Below, one piece after another: positions 31,210-39,242 of a stretch of 64,000 nucleotides of DNA. Position 1 is the first letter of the stretch; each line of letters begins with the position of its first letter. The translations under genes were made by a program, and so were the position numbers. This DNA is from Bin87 sp965197635 (lineage in GTDB: Bacteria > Chloroflexota > Dehalococcoidia > Lucifugimonadales > UBA3495): NCBI GenBank assembly GCA_965197635.1, contig CBDANN010000008.1, positions 1,860,001 to 1,924,000 of the forward strand. The letters are read 5' to 3'. The notes beneath the pieces were generated by a model. It saw only the letters and a list, made by a program, of their open reading frames with translations. It had not been told where the DNA came from and did not search any database.

Positions 31210-32601
31210 ATGTCCAACGTCGCCAACCGCACCATCTTCATCCGCGATAACCTGGAGGTTATGCGCGGGGTCAACTCCGCCAGCGTTGACCTCATCTATC
31301 TGGACCCGCCCTTCAACTCCAAGCGGATGTTCGAGGCGCCCATCGGCAGCCAGGCGGCCGGCGCGTCCTTCAAAGATGCCTGGACCCTGGACGACGTAAA
31401 AGAGGAATGGGTTACGCAGATTGAAGATGACCACCCGGCCCTGGCCCACATCATCACCGCCGCCGGCAAAGCCCACTCCGAAGGGATGCAAGCCTATCTG
31501 ACCTGGATGACCGTCCGCGTGATGGAGATGCATCGCCTTCTCAAGCCCACCGGCAGCATCTACCTGCACTGCGACCCCACCGCCAGCCATTACCTGAAAG
31601 CGACCATGGATGCCGTGTTCGGGGCGGAAAATTTCCGTAGCGAAATCACCTGGAAACGTACCACTACCCACAGCGATACCAAAAGCTGGGCCGCCGTTAA
31701 CGACGTCATATTTTACTATGCCAACAGTGGCAGGTTTATATGGAACCCTCAATACGGCGAGTACGACCAACAATATGTGAGCGCCAAATATCGTTACGAC
31801 GACAATGACGGCAAAGGTCGTTATCGACTGGACAATATGACCAGCCCAAACCCGCGCCCCAATATGATGTACGAATGGCGGGGCTACGTTTCGCCGCCCA
31901 AAGGTTGGCGCTATTCACAAGAAACCATGGGCAAGCTGGACAGCGAAGGGCGCGTCTGGTACCCGGAGTCCAAGCAGAGACGTCCGCAGCTCAAGCGTTA
32001 CCTGAACGAAATGCCAGGTCGTATCCAGGACACCATCTGGACTGATATTGCGCCGGTCAACTCGCAGGCGAAAGAGCGCACCGGCTACCCTACCCAAAAA
32101 CCCCTGGCCCTTTTGGAACGCATCATCAAAGCGTCGTCCAACGAGGGCGATATGGTGCTCGACCCCTTCTGCGGCTGCGCCACCGCCTGCATCGCCGCCG
32201 AGCGGCTGGGCCGGCAGTGGGTTGGTATTGACATCTCGGATAAAGCCTATGAACTGGTCATCGACCGGATGCGCAAGGAGGTCAGCCTGGGCGACGAAGA
32301 GCTGCCCGCCCTGTTCGGCAGCGTGGTCCACCGCACCGACGCGCCTAAACGCACCGACGCCGACGCTCCGCTCCGCTCCCGCAACATCAAAGACTTGCTA
32401 TACGCTACACAAGGCGGCCGGTGTGCGGGCTGTCAACTGGCCCTGCCCGCCCGCCTGCTGGAGCTGGACCACATCATCCCCCGCTCCAAAGGTGGCCCTG
32501 ACGTTGACTCTAACCTTCAACTCCTCTGCGGTTGGTGCAACCGGACGAAAGGCGCCCGCAGCAACGAATACCTGCGGGAACGGCTGGAGCGGGCCGCGTA
32601 A
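31210..32601 (+). CDS. DNA methyltransferase fused to an HNH nuclease domain
   Basis: A 463-residue fusion. Residues 1-385 form an N6-adenine/N4-cytosine-type DNA methyltransferase of the beta class: DLIYLDPPFNSKRMF (motif IV) near residue 27 precedes GDMVLDPFCGCATACIAAER (motif I) near residue 315, followed by QWVGIDIS. Residues 393-463 form an HNH domain: GGRCAGCQLALPARLLELDH, then IIPRSKGGPDVDSNLQLLCG and WCNRTKG, with two CxxC pairs for zinc and the D-H-I-I-P catalytic strand. It could be a one-protein modification/cleavage enzyme. Neither the recognition site nor a separate specificity subunit is visible. It starts 23 bases after the DUF2283-like gene. Confidence 0.9.
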   Translation: MSNVANRTIFIRDNLEVMRGVNSASVDLIYLDPPFNSKRMFEAPIGSQAAGASFKDAWTLDDVKEEWVTQIEDDHPALAHIITAAGKAHSEGMQAYLTWMTVRVMEMHRLLKPTGSIYLHCDPTASHYLKATMDAVFGAENFRSEITWKRTTTHSDTKSWAAVNDVIFYYANSGRFIWNPQYGEYDQQYVSAKYRYDDNDGKGRYRLDNMTSPNPRPNMMYEWRGYVSPPKGWRYSQETMGKLDSEGRVWYPESKQRRPQLKRYLNEMPGRIQDTIWTDIAPVNSQAKERTGYPTQKPLALLERIIKASSNEGDMVLDPFCGCATACIAAERLGRQWVGIDISDKAYELVIDRMRKEVSLGDEELPALFGSVVHRTDAPKRTDADAPLRSRNIKDLLYATQGGRCAGCQLALPARLLELDHIIPRSKGGPDVDSNLQLLCGWCNRTKGARSNEYLRERLERAA

Positions 32602-32677
32602 GGCGGGGTCACGGCTCACGTGTGCTATCCTGTTTTGCCCCACGGTTTGCGGGTTCGCTGGTTCGGAGGTAAATGCG

Positions 32678-32962
32678 ATGACCACACCCAGCGGGATGTC
32701 TTATGAGGAAAGGGAAAGCCGCGCCCAGGCAATTTACGACGCCAATATCCGCCACCTGATCGGTCCGGGCGAGGCGCACAAGTTCGTCAAGATCGACGTG
32801 CTGTCTGGCGATTACGAAATCGGCGAAAATTCGGCTACCGCCGGGCGCATACTGCGTACCCGCCGACCGGGCGCCTTTATCCACACCATGCAGAACCACC
32901 GCTCTCGTGTCATAAAAGTGCGCGGCCCGCGTCGCATCACTCGCCTAAACGGGTCGAAATAA
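32678..32962 (+). CDS. DUF5678-like small protein coupled to an aspartic protease gene
   Basis: A 94-residue protein starting at the ATG at 32678 behind a TCGGAGGT site. The core HKFVKIDVLSGDYEIGENSA then TAGRILRTRRPGAFIHTMQN resembles DUF5678-type proteins (fvaiD..sgdye.de......~l....p....~~~~vg). Its TAA overlaps the ATG of the next gene (TAATG). This pairing with clan AA proteases recurs in Chloroflexi and Cyanobacteria and is toxin-antitoxin-like in shape, with no proven role. Confidence 0.65.
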   Translation: MTTPSGMSYEERESRAQAIYDANIRHLIGPGEAHKFVKIDVLSGDYEIGENSATAGRILRTRRPGAFIHTMQNHRSRVIKVRGPRRITRLNGSK

Positions 32963-33357
32963 TGGCGCAGTATGGCCTGGTCAATGGCGACGCTACGGAG
33001 GCAACCGTTGCATTGACAGTGCAAGGCGGCAATGGAAAGTCCGAAGACATCATCTTTGTCGTGGATACCGGAGATACCGGCGATTTGAGCCTTCCGCACG
33101 ATATTATCGCCCGGCTGAACCTGCCAAAGATCGCAGAGGAAGAACCGTTGGTTGTAACCTTGGCTGATGGTACTACCAGGCAGCTCAACGTGTACTATGC
33201 TCACGTTGCATGGCATGGGAGATTGCATGAGGTCGAGGTGGTTGAACTCGGTGTTGATCCGCTCGTCGGCATGGGACTCCTCCGGGGCAGCAACCTCAGC
33301 GCCGACACAGTCCCCGGCGGCCTGGTAACCATCACCGAACTGCCCAACCCGTCCTGA
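32962..33357 (+). CDS. Retropepsin-like (clan AA) aspartic protease
   Basis: A 131-residue protein with the aspartic protease signature DIIFVVDTGDTGDLSLP (DTG near residue 36) and the paired hydrophobic-glycine strand DPLVGMGLLRGSNLSAD near residue 100. The size fits a homodimeric retropepsin-like fold, as in other bacterial clan AA proteins. The physiological substrate is unknown; the coupled upstream small protein could be its partner or target. The start ATG is shared with the stop of that gene. Confidence 0.8.
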   Translation: MAQYGLVNGDATEATVALTVQGGNGKSEDIIFVVDTGDTGDLSLPHDIIARLNLPKIAEEEPLVVTLADGTTRQLNVYYAHVAWHGRLHEVEVVELGVDPLVGMGLLRGSNLSADTVPGGLVTITELPNPS

Positions 33358-33386
33358 ACGCAAACCTCAAGGAGAACACCCCGCCA

Positions 33387-34577
33387 ATGCCCAGTAAGAA
33401 AATCGTCCTCGCCTATTCGGGCGGCCTCGATACGTCGGTGGCCGTGCCCTGGCTCCAGGAAAACTATGACGCCGAGGTTATCACCTGCACCATCGACCTG
33501 GGCATGGTGGACTTGGAGACCATCCGCCAGAGGGCCTACGCCGTGGGCGCGTCCGAGGCCGTTACCGTGGACGGTCGAGAGACGCTGGTCCAGGAATTCC
33601 TCTGGCCAGCGCTCCGCACCGGCGCTATCTACGAAGGGCAGTATCCCCTGGCCACTGCGCTGGGTCGGCCTCTCATCGCCCGCTACCTGGCCGAAGTAGC
33701 CCGGGAGCACGACGCCGATGCGGTGGCCCACGGCTGCACCGGCAAGGGCAACGATCAGGTACGCATTGAAGTCGGCGTGTCGGCCCTGGCTCCGGGCGTG
33801 GAGTTGATCGCGCCCATCCGCGAGTGGGGCATGAACCGCGAGGACGAGGTGCTGTACGCTCGCGAGCGCAACATGCCCATCGCCCCGTCCAACAACAAGT
33901 ACAGCACCGACGAGAACCTGTGGGGCCGCAGCGCCGAGGCCGGTGAGCTGGAAGACCCCTGGGCGGAACCTCCCGAAGACGCTTACGAGTGGACGGTCAG
34001 CCCGGCCATTGCCCCCGATGAACCCGCCTACGTGGAGTTGCGTTTCGAGGAGGGCATCCCAACCACCGTCGATGGCGAGACGATGAGCGGCATTGACCTC
34101 ATCACCCACCTCAACGAACTGGCCGGCGCCCACGGGATCGGCCGCATCGACCATGTGGAGAACCGGCTGGTGGGTATCAAGAGCCGCGAAGTGTACGAAT
34201 CACCCGCCGCCGTCCTGCTGCACTTGGCCCACCGCGCCCTGGAGACCATGACCCTCTCCCGTGAGCAAAGCCGCTTGAAGGAACGCATCGCCCAGGAATA
34301 CGCCGAACTGGTTTACAACGGCCTGTGGTACACCGCGCATCGCCGCGACCTTGACGCCTACGTGGACAGCACACAACGCTATGTAACCGGCGATATACGT
34401 GTCCGCCTCCACAAGGGTTCCTGCGTGGTCGTGGGGCGCACTGCTGACCGCCCACTGTACAACTATGGCCTGGCAACCTACGACCGCGCCGACGAGTTTG
34501 ACCACACCGCCGCCAAGGGCTTCATCGACATTTACGGCCTGCCGGTTCGGACGCAGCAGCGACAGCAGGAAGGTTAG
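33387..34577 (+). CDS. argG: Argininosuccinate synthase
   Basis: A 396-residue enzyme that joins citrulline and aspartate with ATP to make argininosuccinate, the second-last step of arginine synthesis. The PP-loop motif VLAYSGGLDTSVAVPWL is at residues 7-23; AHGCTGKGNDQVRIEVG near residue 115 binds citrulline and aspartate. SPAIAPDEPAYVEL and HRRDLDAYVD are later conserved parts. An AAGGAG site precedes the ATG. Its stop overlaps the convergent DUF433 gene by 4 bases. argD is nearby at 35582, though on the opposite strand. Confidence 0.97.
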   Translation: MPSKKIVLAYSGGLDTSVAVPWLQENYDAEVITCTIDLGMVDLETIRQRAYAVGASEAVTVDGRETLVQEFLWPALRTGAIYEGQYPLATALGRPLIARYLAEVAREHDADAVAHGCTGKGNDQVRIEVGVSALAPGVELIAPIREWGMNREDEVLYARERNMPIAPSNNKYSTDENLWGRSAEAGELEDPWAEPPEDAYEWTVSPAIAPDEPAYVELRFEEGIPTTVDGETMSGIDLITHLNELAGAHGIGRIDHVENRLVGIKSREVYESPAAVLLHLAHRALETMTLSREQSRLKERIAQEYAELVYNGLWYTAHRRDLDAYVDSTQRYVTGDIRVRLHKGSCVVVGRTADRPLYNYGLATYDRADEFDHTAAKGFIDIYGLPVRTQQRQQEG

Positions 34578-34780
34578 TCATGGGACGGGCAAGCTCCGTA
34601 TTCCGCGCATTGCCGAACGTCGGGCATCGTTAACTCTGGGTACGCTGCCACGATTTCTTTGGCAGTGTAGCCGTTGCGCATCAGCTTGATCACGAAGTCA
34701 GCAGTGATACGGGTTCCGCGAACTCGCGCTCGTCCTTGGCATATCTCCGGACCAATCTTGCTACGGTCGAAAGGCATCAT
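34574..34780 (-). CDS. DUF433 domain protein (orphan antitoxin-like)
   Basis: A 68-residue protein with the DUF433 core GPEICQGRARVRGTRITADF then VIKLMRNGYTAKEIVAAYPE and LTMPDVRQCAEYG. DUF433 proteins are helix-turn-helix antitoxin-like partners of DUF5615 PIN-like toxins. The toxin, normally the next gene, is missing: the frame ends inside the argG terminus. The last residues (CPSHD) differ from the usual extended C-terminal helix, so the gene may be 3'-truncated by the rearrangement that put argG here. Confidence 0.75.
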   Translation of the reverse strand: MMPFDRSKIGPEICQGRARVRGTRITADFVIKLMRNGYTAKEIVAAYPELTMPDVRQCAEYGACPSHD

Positions 34781-34800
34781 GCTGTTCCCATGCGCTGTGC

Positions 34801-35191
34801 CTATACCGCCGAAGTAACGTCGGTTCGCGCGAAGTCGTTCCCCTTGAACAGCAACGGCAGCCGGCGCACCGACGCCAGCGCGTAGGCGAAAGCGTCGCCG
34901 AAGTTCAGCGCGGCGGGATGCCGGCCCTTGCCGTAGCGACGATTGGCTTCGCCAGCAGCGAATATCAGTGTTTCGTCCAGTTGCACTATCTCTATGTTGG
35001 ACTGACCAAGCATACCGCCGGCCCGCCGGTAAATGTCGTCCCCTTTGGCGGCGGCGACAATCAGAAGCTCCACTGCGGTGGCGGTGGTTATCTGTACGAC
35101 ACCTTCACGTTTCAATTAGTTCCGAAAACGCCTGTGCCTCTGGTTCTTCGGTCAAAATGGCGATGAGAGCAGAGGTATCACCCGCAATCAT
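34801..35191 (-). pseudogene. VapC-type PIN toxin with a frameshift
   Basis: From the ATG at 35191 the frame reads MIAGDTSALIAILTEEPEAQ AFSELIET and stops at a TGA. One base out of phase it continues REGVVQITTATAVELLIVAA, then GKGRHPAALNFGDAFAYALA and ends at 34801. Deleting one A from the GAAAC run near 35115 restores a standard VapC of about 130 residues with its acidic residues Asp5, Glu and the NFGDAFAYA block. The start overlaps the stop of the VapB-like gene by 4 bases. It is either a real inactivation or an indel error. Confidence 0.75.
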
Positions 35192-35496
35192 CTGGGCAGT
35201 CCCTTTTCGTCGTAAAGTTCTTCCTGCCATACCCTGGACTCCGGATTGGCCGGGTCATAAGGGTGTTCCTCACGATATTTGCGGGCGCCCTCGCGGATAG
35301 CTGCCCAGCTGGCCGCCCGTTCCTCCTCGGAAACCTGGCGCGGGGGAAGGTTGCTATGTAACGCGGTCAGGGCTTTCAGCAGCACCATGTTGCGGGCCTG
35401 CGGTCCCTTGTAACCAAATCGATCAGCGATCTCGTTGATATATTCCTCAATGATCTCTTCCGGCTTGGTCACTTTTGGGAAAAAAGCCATGATCAC
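35188..35496 (-). CDS. VapB-like antitoxin
   Basis: A 102-residue protein (second in-frame ATG gives MAFFPKVTKPEE) with a helical N-terminus and a charged C-terminus ending RVWQEELYDEKGLPR. The stop codon overlaps the ATG of the PIN toxin frame (ATGA), the usual VapBC arrangement. It is longer than typical ribbon-helix-helix VapB proteins, and no clear DNA-binding motif is visible, so the family is unassigned. The antitoxin role rests on the operon arrangement. Confidence 0.65.
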   Translation of the reverse strand: MIMAFFPKVTKPEEIIEEYINEIADRFGYKGPQARNMVLLKALTALHSNLPPRQVSEEERAASWAAIREGARKYREEHPYDPANPESRVWQEELYDEKGLPR

Positions 35497-35526
35497 GTTT
35501 CTCCATGTCAGGGCATTGTATATGAA

Positions 35527-35558
35527 GCCGGCGGCATTCCTGCAGGAACACCGCCGGC
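35527..35558 (-). terminator. Stem-loop downstream of argD
   Basis: GCCGGCGG (35527-35534) pairs with CCGCCGGC (35551-35558), with an inner TTCCTGCAGGAA palindrome, 24 bp past the argD stop. The long nearly perfect palindrome probably terminates the argD message; no strong T-run follows. Confidence 0.6.
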
Positions 35559-35581
35559 GTCTGATCTGGTTATCCGTAGGA

Positions 35582-36772
35582 CTACAAGTTCCCCAATGCC
35601 TCGCTCAGCCGGCCCACGCCCTCGTCGATCTCGTCCTCGGTGATGTTGAGCGCGGGCATGATGCGCACCGCGTTGGGGCGCACGCCGTTGAGCAGGACGC
35701 CGGCGGCTTCGGCAGCGTCCATAACCTGTGGCATGATGTCGCTGTCGAACTGCACGGCGGCCAGCAGGCCCTTGCACCGGATTTCATCGACGAAACCGTA
35801 GCGCGCCTTCAGCACGTCGAGCCGGTCCTGCAGCACGACCTCCATGCGCTTGACGTTGCCCAGGACGTCGTTGTCCAGCAGGTAGCGGGTGCCGGCGGCG
35901 GCGGCGGCCGTGGTCAGCGCGTTGCCCCCGAAGGTGCTGCCGTGGTCGCCATAGGTCAATGCCATGGCGTGCTCCTTGGAAAGGAACGCGCCGATGGGTA
36001 CGCCGAAACCCAGCCCCTTGGCCAGGATCATCACGTCTGGTTCCACGTCGTATTCCTGGTGTCCGAACAGGCTGCCCAACCGGCCCATGCCCGTCTGCAC
36101 TTCGTCCAGTATCAGCAGGATGTTGTTCTGGTCGCACCAGGCCCGCAGACGCTGGAAATAGTCTTCGTCAGGGATGTTGACGCCGCCCTCACCCTGGACA
36201 GGCTCGACCATTACGGCGACCGTGTTGTCGGTGGTGGCGTTCATTACCGCCTCCACGTCGTTGAAGTCAACGTAGGTGAACCCCTCGGGTATGGGCTCAA
36301 ACAGCTCGTGGTAGTGGGGCTGGCCGGTAGCGGCCACGGCATTCATCGTGCGTCCGTGGAAGGAGTTGAAGGCGGTGATGACCTCGTAGGCGCCGTTCTT
36401 GTGCAGCTTGCCATAACGACGGGCCAGCTTCAGCGCGCCCTCTACCGCCTCGGCCCCGCTGTTGCAGAAAAAGACTCGATCCATACACGAGTTTTCTATG
36501 AGCATCTCGGCGATGTCGAGCTGCGGCAGGGTGTAAAACTGGTTGGAGGTTTGGATGAGGGTCGCCGCCTGCTGCACGATGGCTTCCACCACCACCGGAG
36601 GGCAGTGTCCCAGGTTGTCCACGGCCCAGCCGGCCACGAAGTCAATGTATTCCTTGCCGTCGGCGTCCCACACTCGAGAACCTTCGCCCCGCACGATGAC
36701 CACCGGCCGGCGGCGCACGGTCTGGGCGTAGTATTTTTGCTCGATGGCGATGTATTCAGCGTTGCTGGGCAT
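35582..36772 (-). CDS. argD: Acetylornithine aminotransferase-type class III aminotransferase
   Basis: A 396-residue class III PLP enzyme. Signatures are YIDFVAGWAVDNLGHCPPVV near residue 43, FFCNSGAEAVEGALKLARRY near residue 100, FNSFHGRTMNA near residue 133, ILDEVQTGMGRLGSLFG near residue 220 and the lysine in MILAKGLGFGVPIGAF near residue 248. Length and the GxVQGEGG-like VEPVQGEGGVN fit ArgD/RocD. Location near argG favours acetylornithine as substrate, but ornithine or GABA specificity cannot be excluded. A hairpin lies past the stop. Confidence 0.88.
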   Translation of the reverse strand: MPSNAEYIAIEQKYYAQTVRRRPVVIVRGEGSRVWDADGKEYIDFVAGWAVDNLGHCPPVVVEAIVQQAATLIQTSNQFYTLPQLDIAEMLIENSCMDRVFFCNSGAEAVEGALKLARRYGKLHKNGAYEVITAFNSFHGRTMNAVAATGQPHYHELFEPIPEGFTYVDFNDVEAVMNATTDNTVAVMVEPVQGEGGVNIPDEDYFQRLRAWCDQNNILLILDEVQTGMGRLGSLFGHQEYDVEPDVMILAKGLGFGVPIGAFLSKEHAMALTYGDHGSTFGGNALTTAAAAAGTRYLLDNDVLGNVKRMEVVLQDRLDVLKARYGFVDEIRCKGLLAAVQFDSDIMPQVMDAAEAAGVLLNGVRPNAVRIMPALNITEDEIDEGVGRLSEALGNL

Positions 36773-36896
36773 GAGAAATCCGCTCCCTGTGAGTGTGTTG
36801 CGTTACCTGGTTCACCAGCCGGCACCTCGCGGGCCGACGCCGCGCCCATTATACGGCATACCCGCAATATCCGGGGCGCGACCATCGCACCGGGGT

Positions 36897-37004
36897 AGCG
36901 TTCCGTATTAGGTGGTTTCCGTCCGTAGGGGCGAATGGCCATTCGCCCCTACCCACGCTAGCAACGGCATCTATGGAATCAAACCACCTAAATCTCGGAA
37001 CGCT
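36897..37004. repeat. 108-bp nested inverted-repeat element
   Basis: AGCGTTCCGTATTAGGTGGT at the left end is inverted at the right (about 36981-37004) with small indels. Inside, a perfect 28-bp palindrome at 36925-36952 centres on GGCC and carries GTAGGGGCGAAT arms. The GTAGGGGCGA-type palindrome is a common intergenic repeat in several phyla. It occupies most of the gap between argD and the PH-domain gene. Confidence 0.7.
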
Positions 37005-37107
37005 CCGCCGCACCGAGGACGAGTTTCGAGACCTGAGATCCGAGGAAAGCCGCCTCAGAGTGACGAGGTGGACAACCTTGCCCCACCATCCGTAATTGTT
37101 GCCGGCA

Positions 37108-37893
37108 TCAACCGTCGCGAGGCCGCGTACCGTTGTCGCCATCGGCTGACGCATCGTCTCTGAGGCTGCGGCGCCGGGACCGTGGACTGCGCTCCGGGGC
37201 CGTGTCCGGAGCCGTTTCCGGGGCCGTGTCCGGGGCTGGCGCTGCCGGCTCTTCGGCGGCTTCGCTGGCGGCAGCTTCGGTTGGCGGCGGGGCAGGATCG
37301 GAGGCGTCGGCGACGGCGCTATCCACTATCGCCGCATCAGGCGGCTGGTCTTCGGGATCGGGTTCTGGAGGCGGAGCGTACTGTGGGTTGGCGCGACGGA
37401 AGTCGGCCAGGGCGGAGTCGAGATACCGGAGCATCTCTTCCGGTTCACGCACCTGAAGAGCGATACGGCGTCTGTTGACGGTGTACACCCGCAACGGGTC
37501 GCCCATGAAACCTCGGTCGTTCACCACCTCGCGGATGTCGCTGAAGTGAATGGTTCGTCTTCGTGGAGTACCGAACATAATAATCAGCGCGTCTGAGTAA
37601 ACGCGGTACTGCCGAGGGGAGGTCAGCCAGGAGTAAGCCCCCACACCCAGCCCCACGACGATCAGGAGCCACGCACCGCCGCCGCTGCCACTGCTGGCGG
37701 GCTTTTCGCCCTCGCCTTCGCCTGGCCCCTGGGTTTGCGCCGCGCTCTCGGTGGGAACGTCGTCGCTGCTGCGGGCGTCCATGAAAAGCTGATACAGGCC
37801 AAACAGGATGACGGCTGCGGCGAGGATCAGAGTGAGATTGAATCTCACCCGACTGGGCGCCCAATAAATCAACGTGGTCTCGGGCTGTTGCAT
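37108..37893 (-). CDS. Membrane protein with PH-like domain and acidic low-complexity tail
   Basis: A 261-residue protein. Two membrane spans lie at about residues 17-36 and 72-90, separated by a Gly/Ser/Glu-rich loop. Residues 92-160 (YRVYSDALIIMFGTPRRRTI then HFSDIREVV ... VYTVNRRRIALQV) fit a bacterial PH domain. The final 95 residues are Pro/Ala/Glu/Asp-rich (repeats of PDTAPE) ending in an Arg-rich stretch. Role unknown. The tail's repeats are encoded by a short GC-rich repetitive region near 37190-37240. Confidence 0.7.
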   Translation of the reverse strand: MQQPETTLIYWAPSRVRFNLTLILAAAVILFGLYQLFMDARSSDDVPTESAAQTQGPGEGEGEKPASSGSGGGAWLLIVVGLGVGAYSWLTSPRQYRVYSDALIIMFGTPRRRTIHFSDIREVVNDRGFMGDPLRVYTVNRRRIALQVREPEEMLRYLDSALADFRRANPQYAPPPEPDPEDQPPDAAIVDSAVADASDPAPPPTEAAASEAAEEPAAPAPDTAPETAPDTAPERSPRSRRRSLRDDASADGDNGTRPRDG

Positions 37894-37965
37894 ACTGTAC
37901 TCGCACCTGCCGTCATGTGTTGTCTGACTGGACTTTTGGGCCGTGTGGTGGCTGGCCCATGTGAC

Positions 37966-37989
37966 GGCGGATATGTTACCACATCCGCC
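37966..37989. repeat. Intergenic stem-loop
   Basis: GGCGGAT (37966-37972) pairs with ATCCGCC (37983-37989) across 10 nt in the gap between two minus-strand genes. It may end the upstream Gfo/Idh/MocA transcript, although no T-run follows. Confidence 0.4.
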
Positions 37990-38141
37990 GATTGCCCTTG
38001 CGTGCTCGTCGTAACGCCGCCGGTTGGCAGGCCCGTGCGGCTCCCCGGCGCAAGTGTTAGCGCGTCTGTAATCCTTTGGGCCAATTCTCTGCGCTCTGCC
38101 GGCCGAAACGCTGAGGAATTGCGATGGAGTCTGCGCGAATT

Positions 38142-39119
38142 CTAAAGATTTACCGGCAGCCCGGTCTCCATGGATTCATAGGCTTTCAGCACCAGCAAGA
38201 GGTCGGCAATGCCTTCCTCTCCGGTCATCGCCGGCTCCCTTTTCTCCACGATACTCCGGTGGAACTCCCTAACCATGGGAGCCAATCCGTTCCCGTTGTC
38301 GTCCAAGTCCACGATAATTTCAGTATTCGATTCGATCAATTTCAACCACGGTTTGCCAACCTCGAAATAAAGATAGCCGGTCGTGCCCGAAATCGAAACC
38401 CAAGAGTGCGGCTCCGGCGGCGCAACGCTCCAGGTGTGATTGATTAGACCTACCACTCCGTCCTTGCTCCGGGTAACCACTATTACCCCGTCCTCGGCTT
38501 GCAGGTCCGGTTGGCCGGGCAAGACCCTTTGGGCGAAGATCTGATTCGGCCGGCCCGACAGGTAAGCCAGTCCGCTGAGTTTGTGTATCCCGCCGTCGAT
38601 GAGCACCCCGCCGCCGTTCTGGTCGCGTTGATTCCGCCAGCCCGAGGGTCGGAAGGGGTATTGTTCCTGGAGTTGCACCAATCTCAATTGGCCCAACCTG
38701 CCCTCGTCAACCAGCTGCCTGGTTTTCTGGACCGACGGCAAGAAACGGTAGTTCTCCGCCACCATTAGGGTAACTCCGGCGGCCCTGGCCTCTTGCACCA
38801 TTGCCTCTGCGTCGTCCAGGTTGCCGGCGATCGGTTTTTCGACCAGAGCGTGCTTGCCAAAACGCGCGGCCAGCGCGACGTGCTCCCGATGGAGGTGGTG
38901 CGGCGTGCAGATGTACAGCGCGTCCACCCTCGGGTCGGCGGCGGCGATGGCATAGTCGCCAAAGGCGGCCAAGCCGTTGAAACGCGCCGCGTATTCTTTC
39001 GCCCGGGACAATTCCCGGCTGGCGAAGTAGAGGTCAATCTCGCCGCGCAGTCTCTCCATTGACCGGGCGAAAACCGCCGCAAAGGACCCACAACCCAGGA
39101 CGCAAAGGCTGAGACTCAA
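38142..39119 (-). CDS. Gfo/Idh/MocA family oxidoreductase
   Basis: A 325-residue NAD(P)-dependent sugar or inositol dehydrogenase-like enzyme. The Rossmann start LCVLGCGSFAAVFARSMERL is followed by DALYICTPHHLHREHVALAA near residue 67 and the family lysine in HALVEKPIAGNLDDAE near residue 90. GGVLIDGGIHKLSGLAYLSG near residue 178 is the second-domain motif with the usual His. The sugar specificity is not apparent. It is separated from its neighbours by more than 120 bases on either side, so it is likely a single-gene unit. Confidence 0.92.
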   Translation of the reverse strand: MSLSLCVLGCGSFAAVFARSMERLRGEIDLYFASRELSRAKEYAARFNGLAAFGDYAIAAADPRVDALYICTPHHLHREHVALAARFGKHALVEKPIAGNLDDAEAMVQEARAAGVTLMVAENYRFLPSVQKTRQLVDEGRLGQLRLVQLQEQYPFRPSGWRNQRDQNGGGVLIDGGIHKLSGLAYLSGRPNQIFAQRVLPGQPDLQAEDGVIVVTRSKDGVVGLINHTWSVAPPEPHSWVSISGTTGYLYFEVGKPWLKLIESNTEIIVDLDDNGNGLAPMVREFHRSIVEKREPAMTGEEGIADLLLVLKAYESMETGLPVNL

Positions 39120-39242
39120 TCCAGCACCTCTGTTCAGCTGTAGTCTTCGTATTCGGAGGTGGGATAGAGGAATCAGGCAGATCAGCTTCGGTAGTTGGAG
39201 ATCAACCTGACCAGTCAGAAAACGGCGAGTCGGTAGGCGATG

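Noticed and set aside
35435..36898. 487-residue plus-strand frame opposite argD
   Set aside because: Antisense of argD; composition is typical of a shadow frame.
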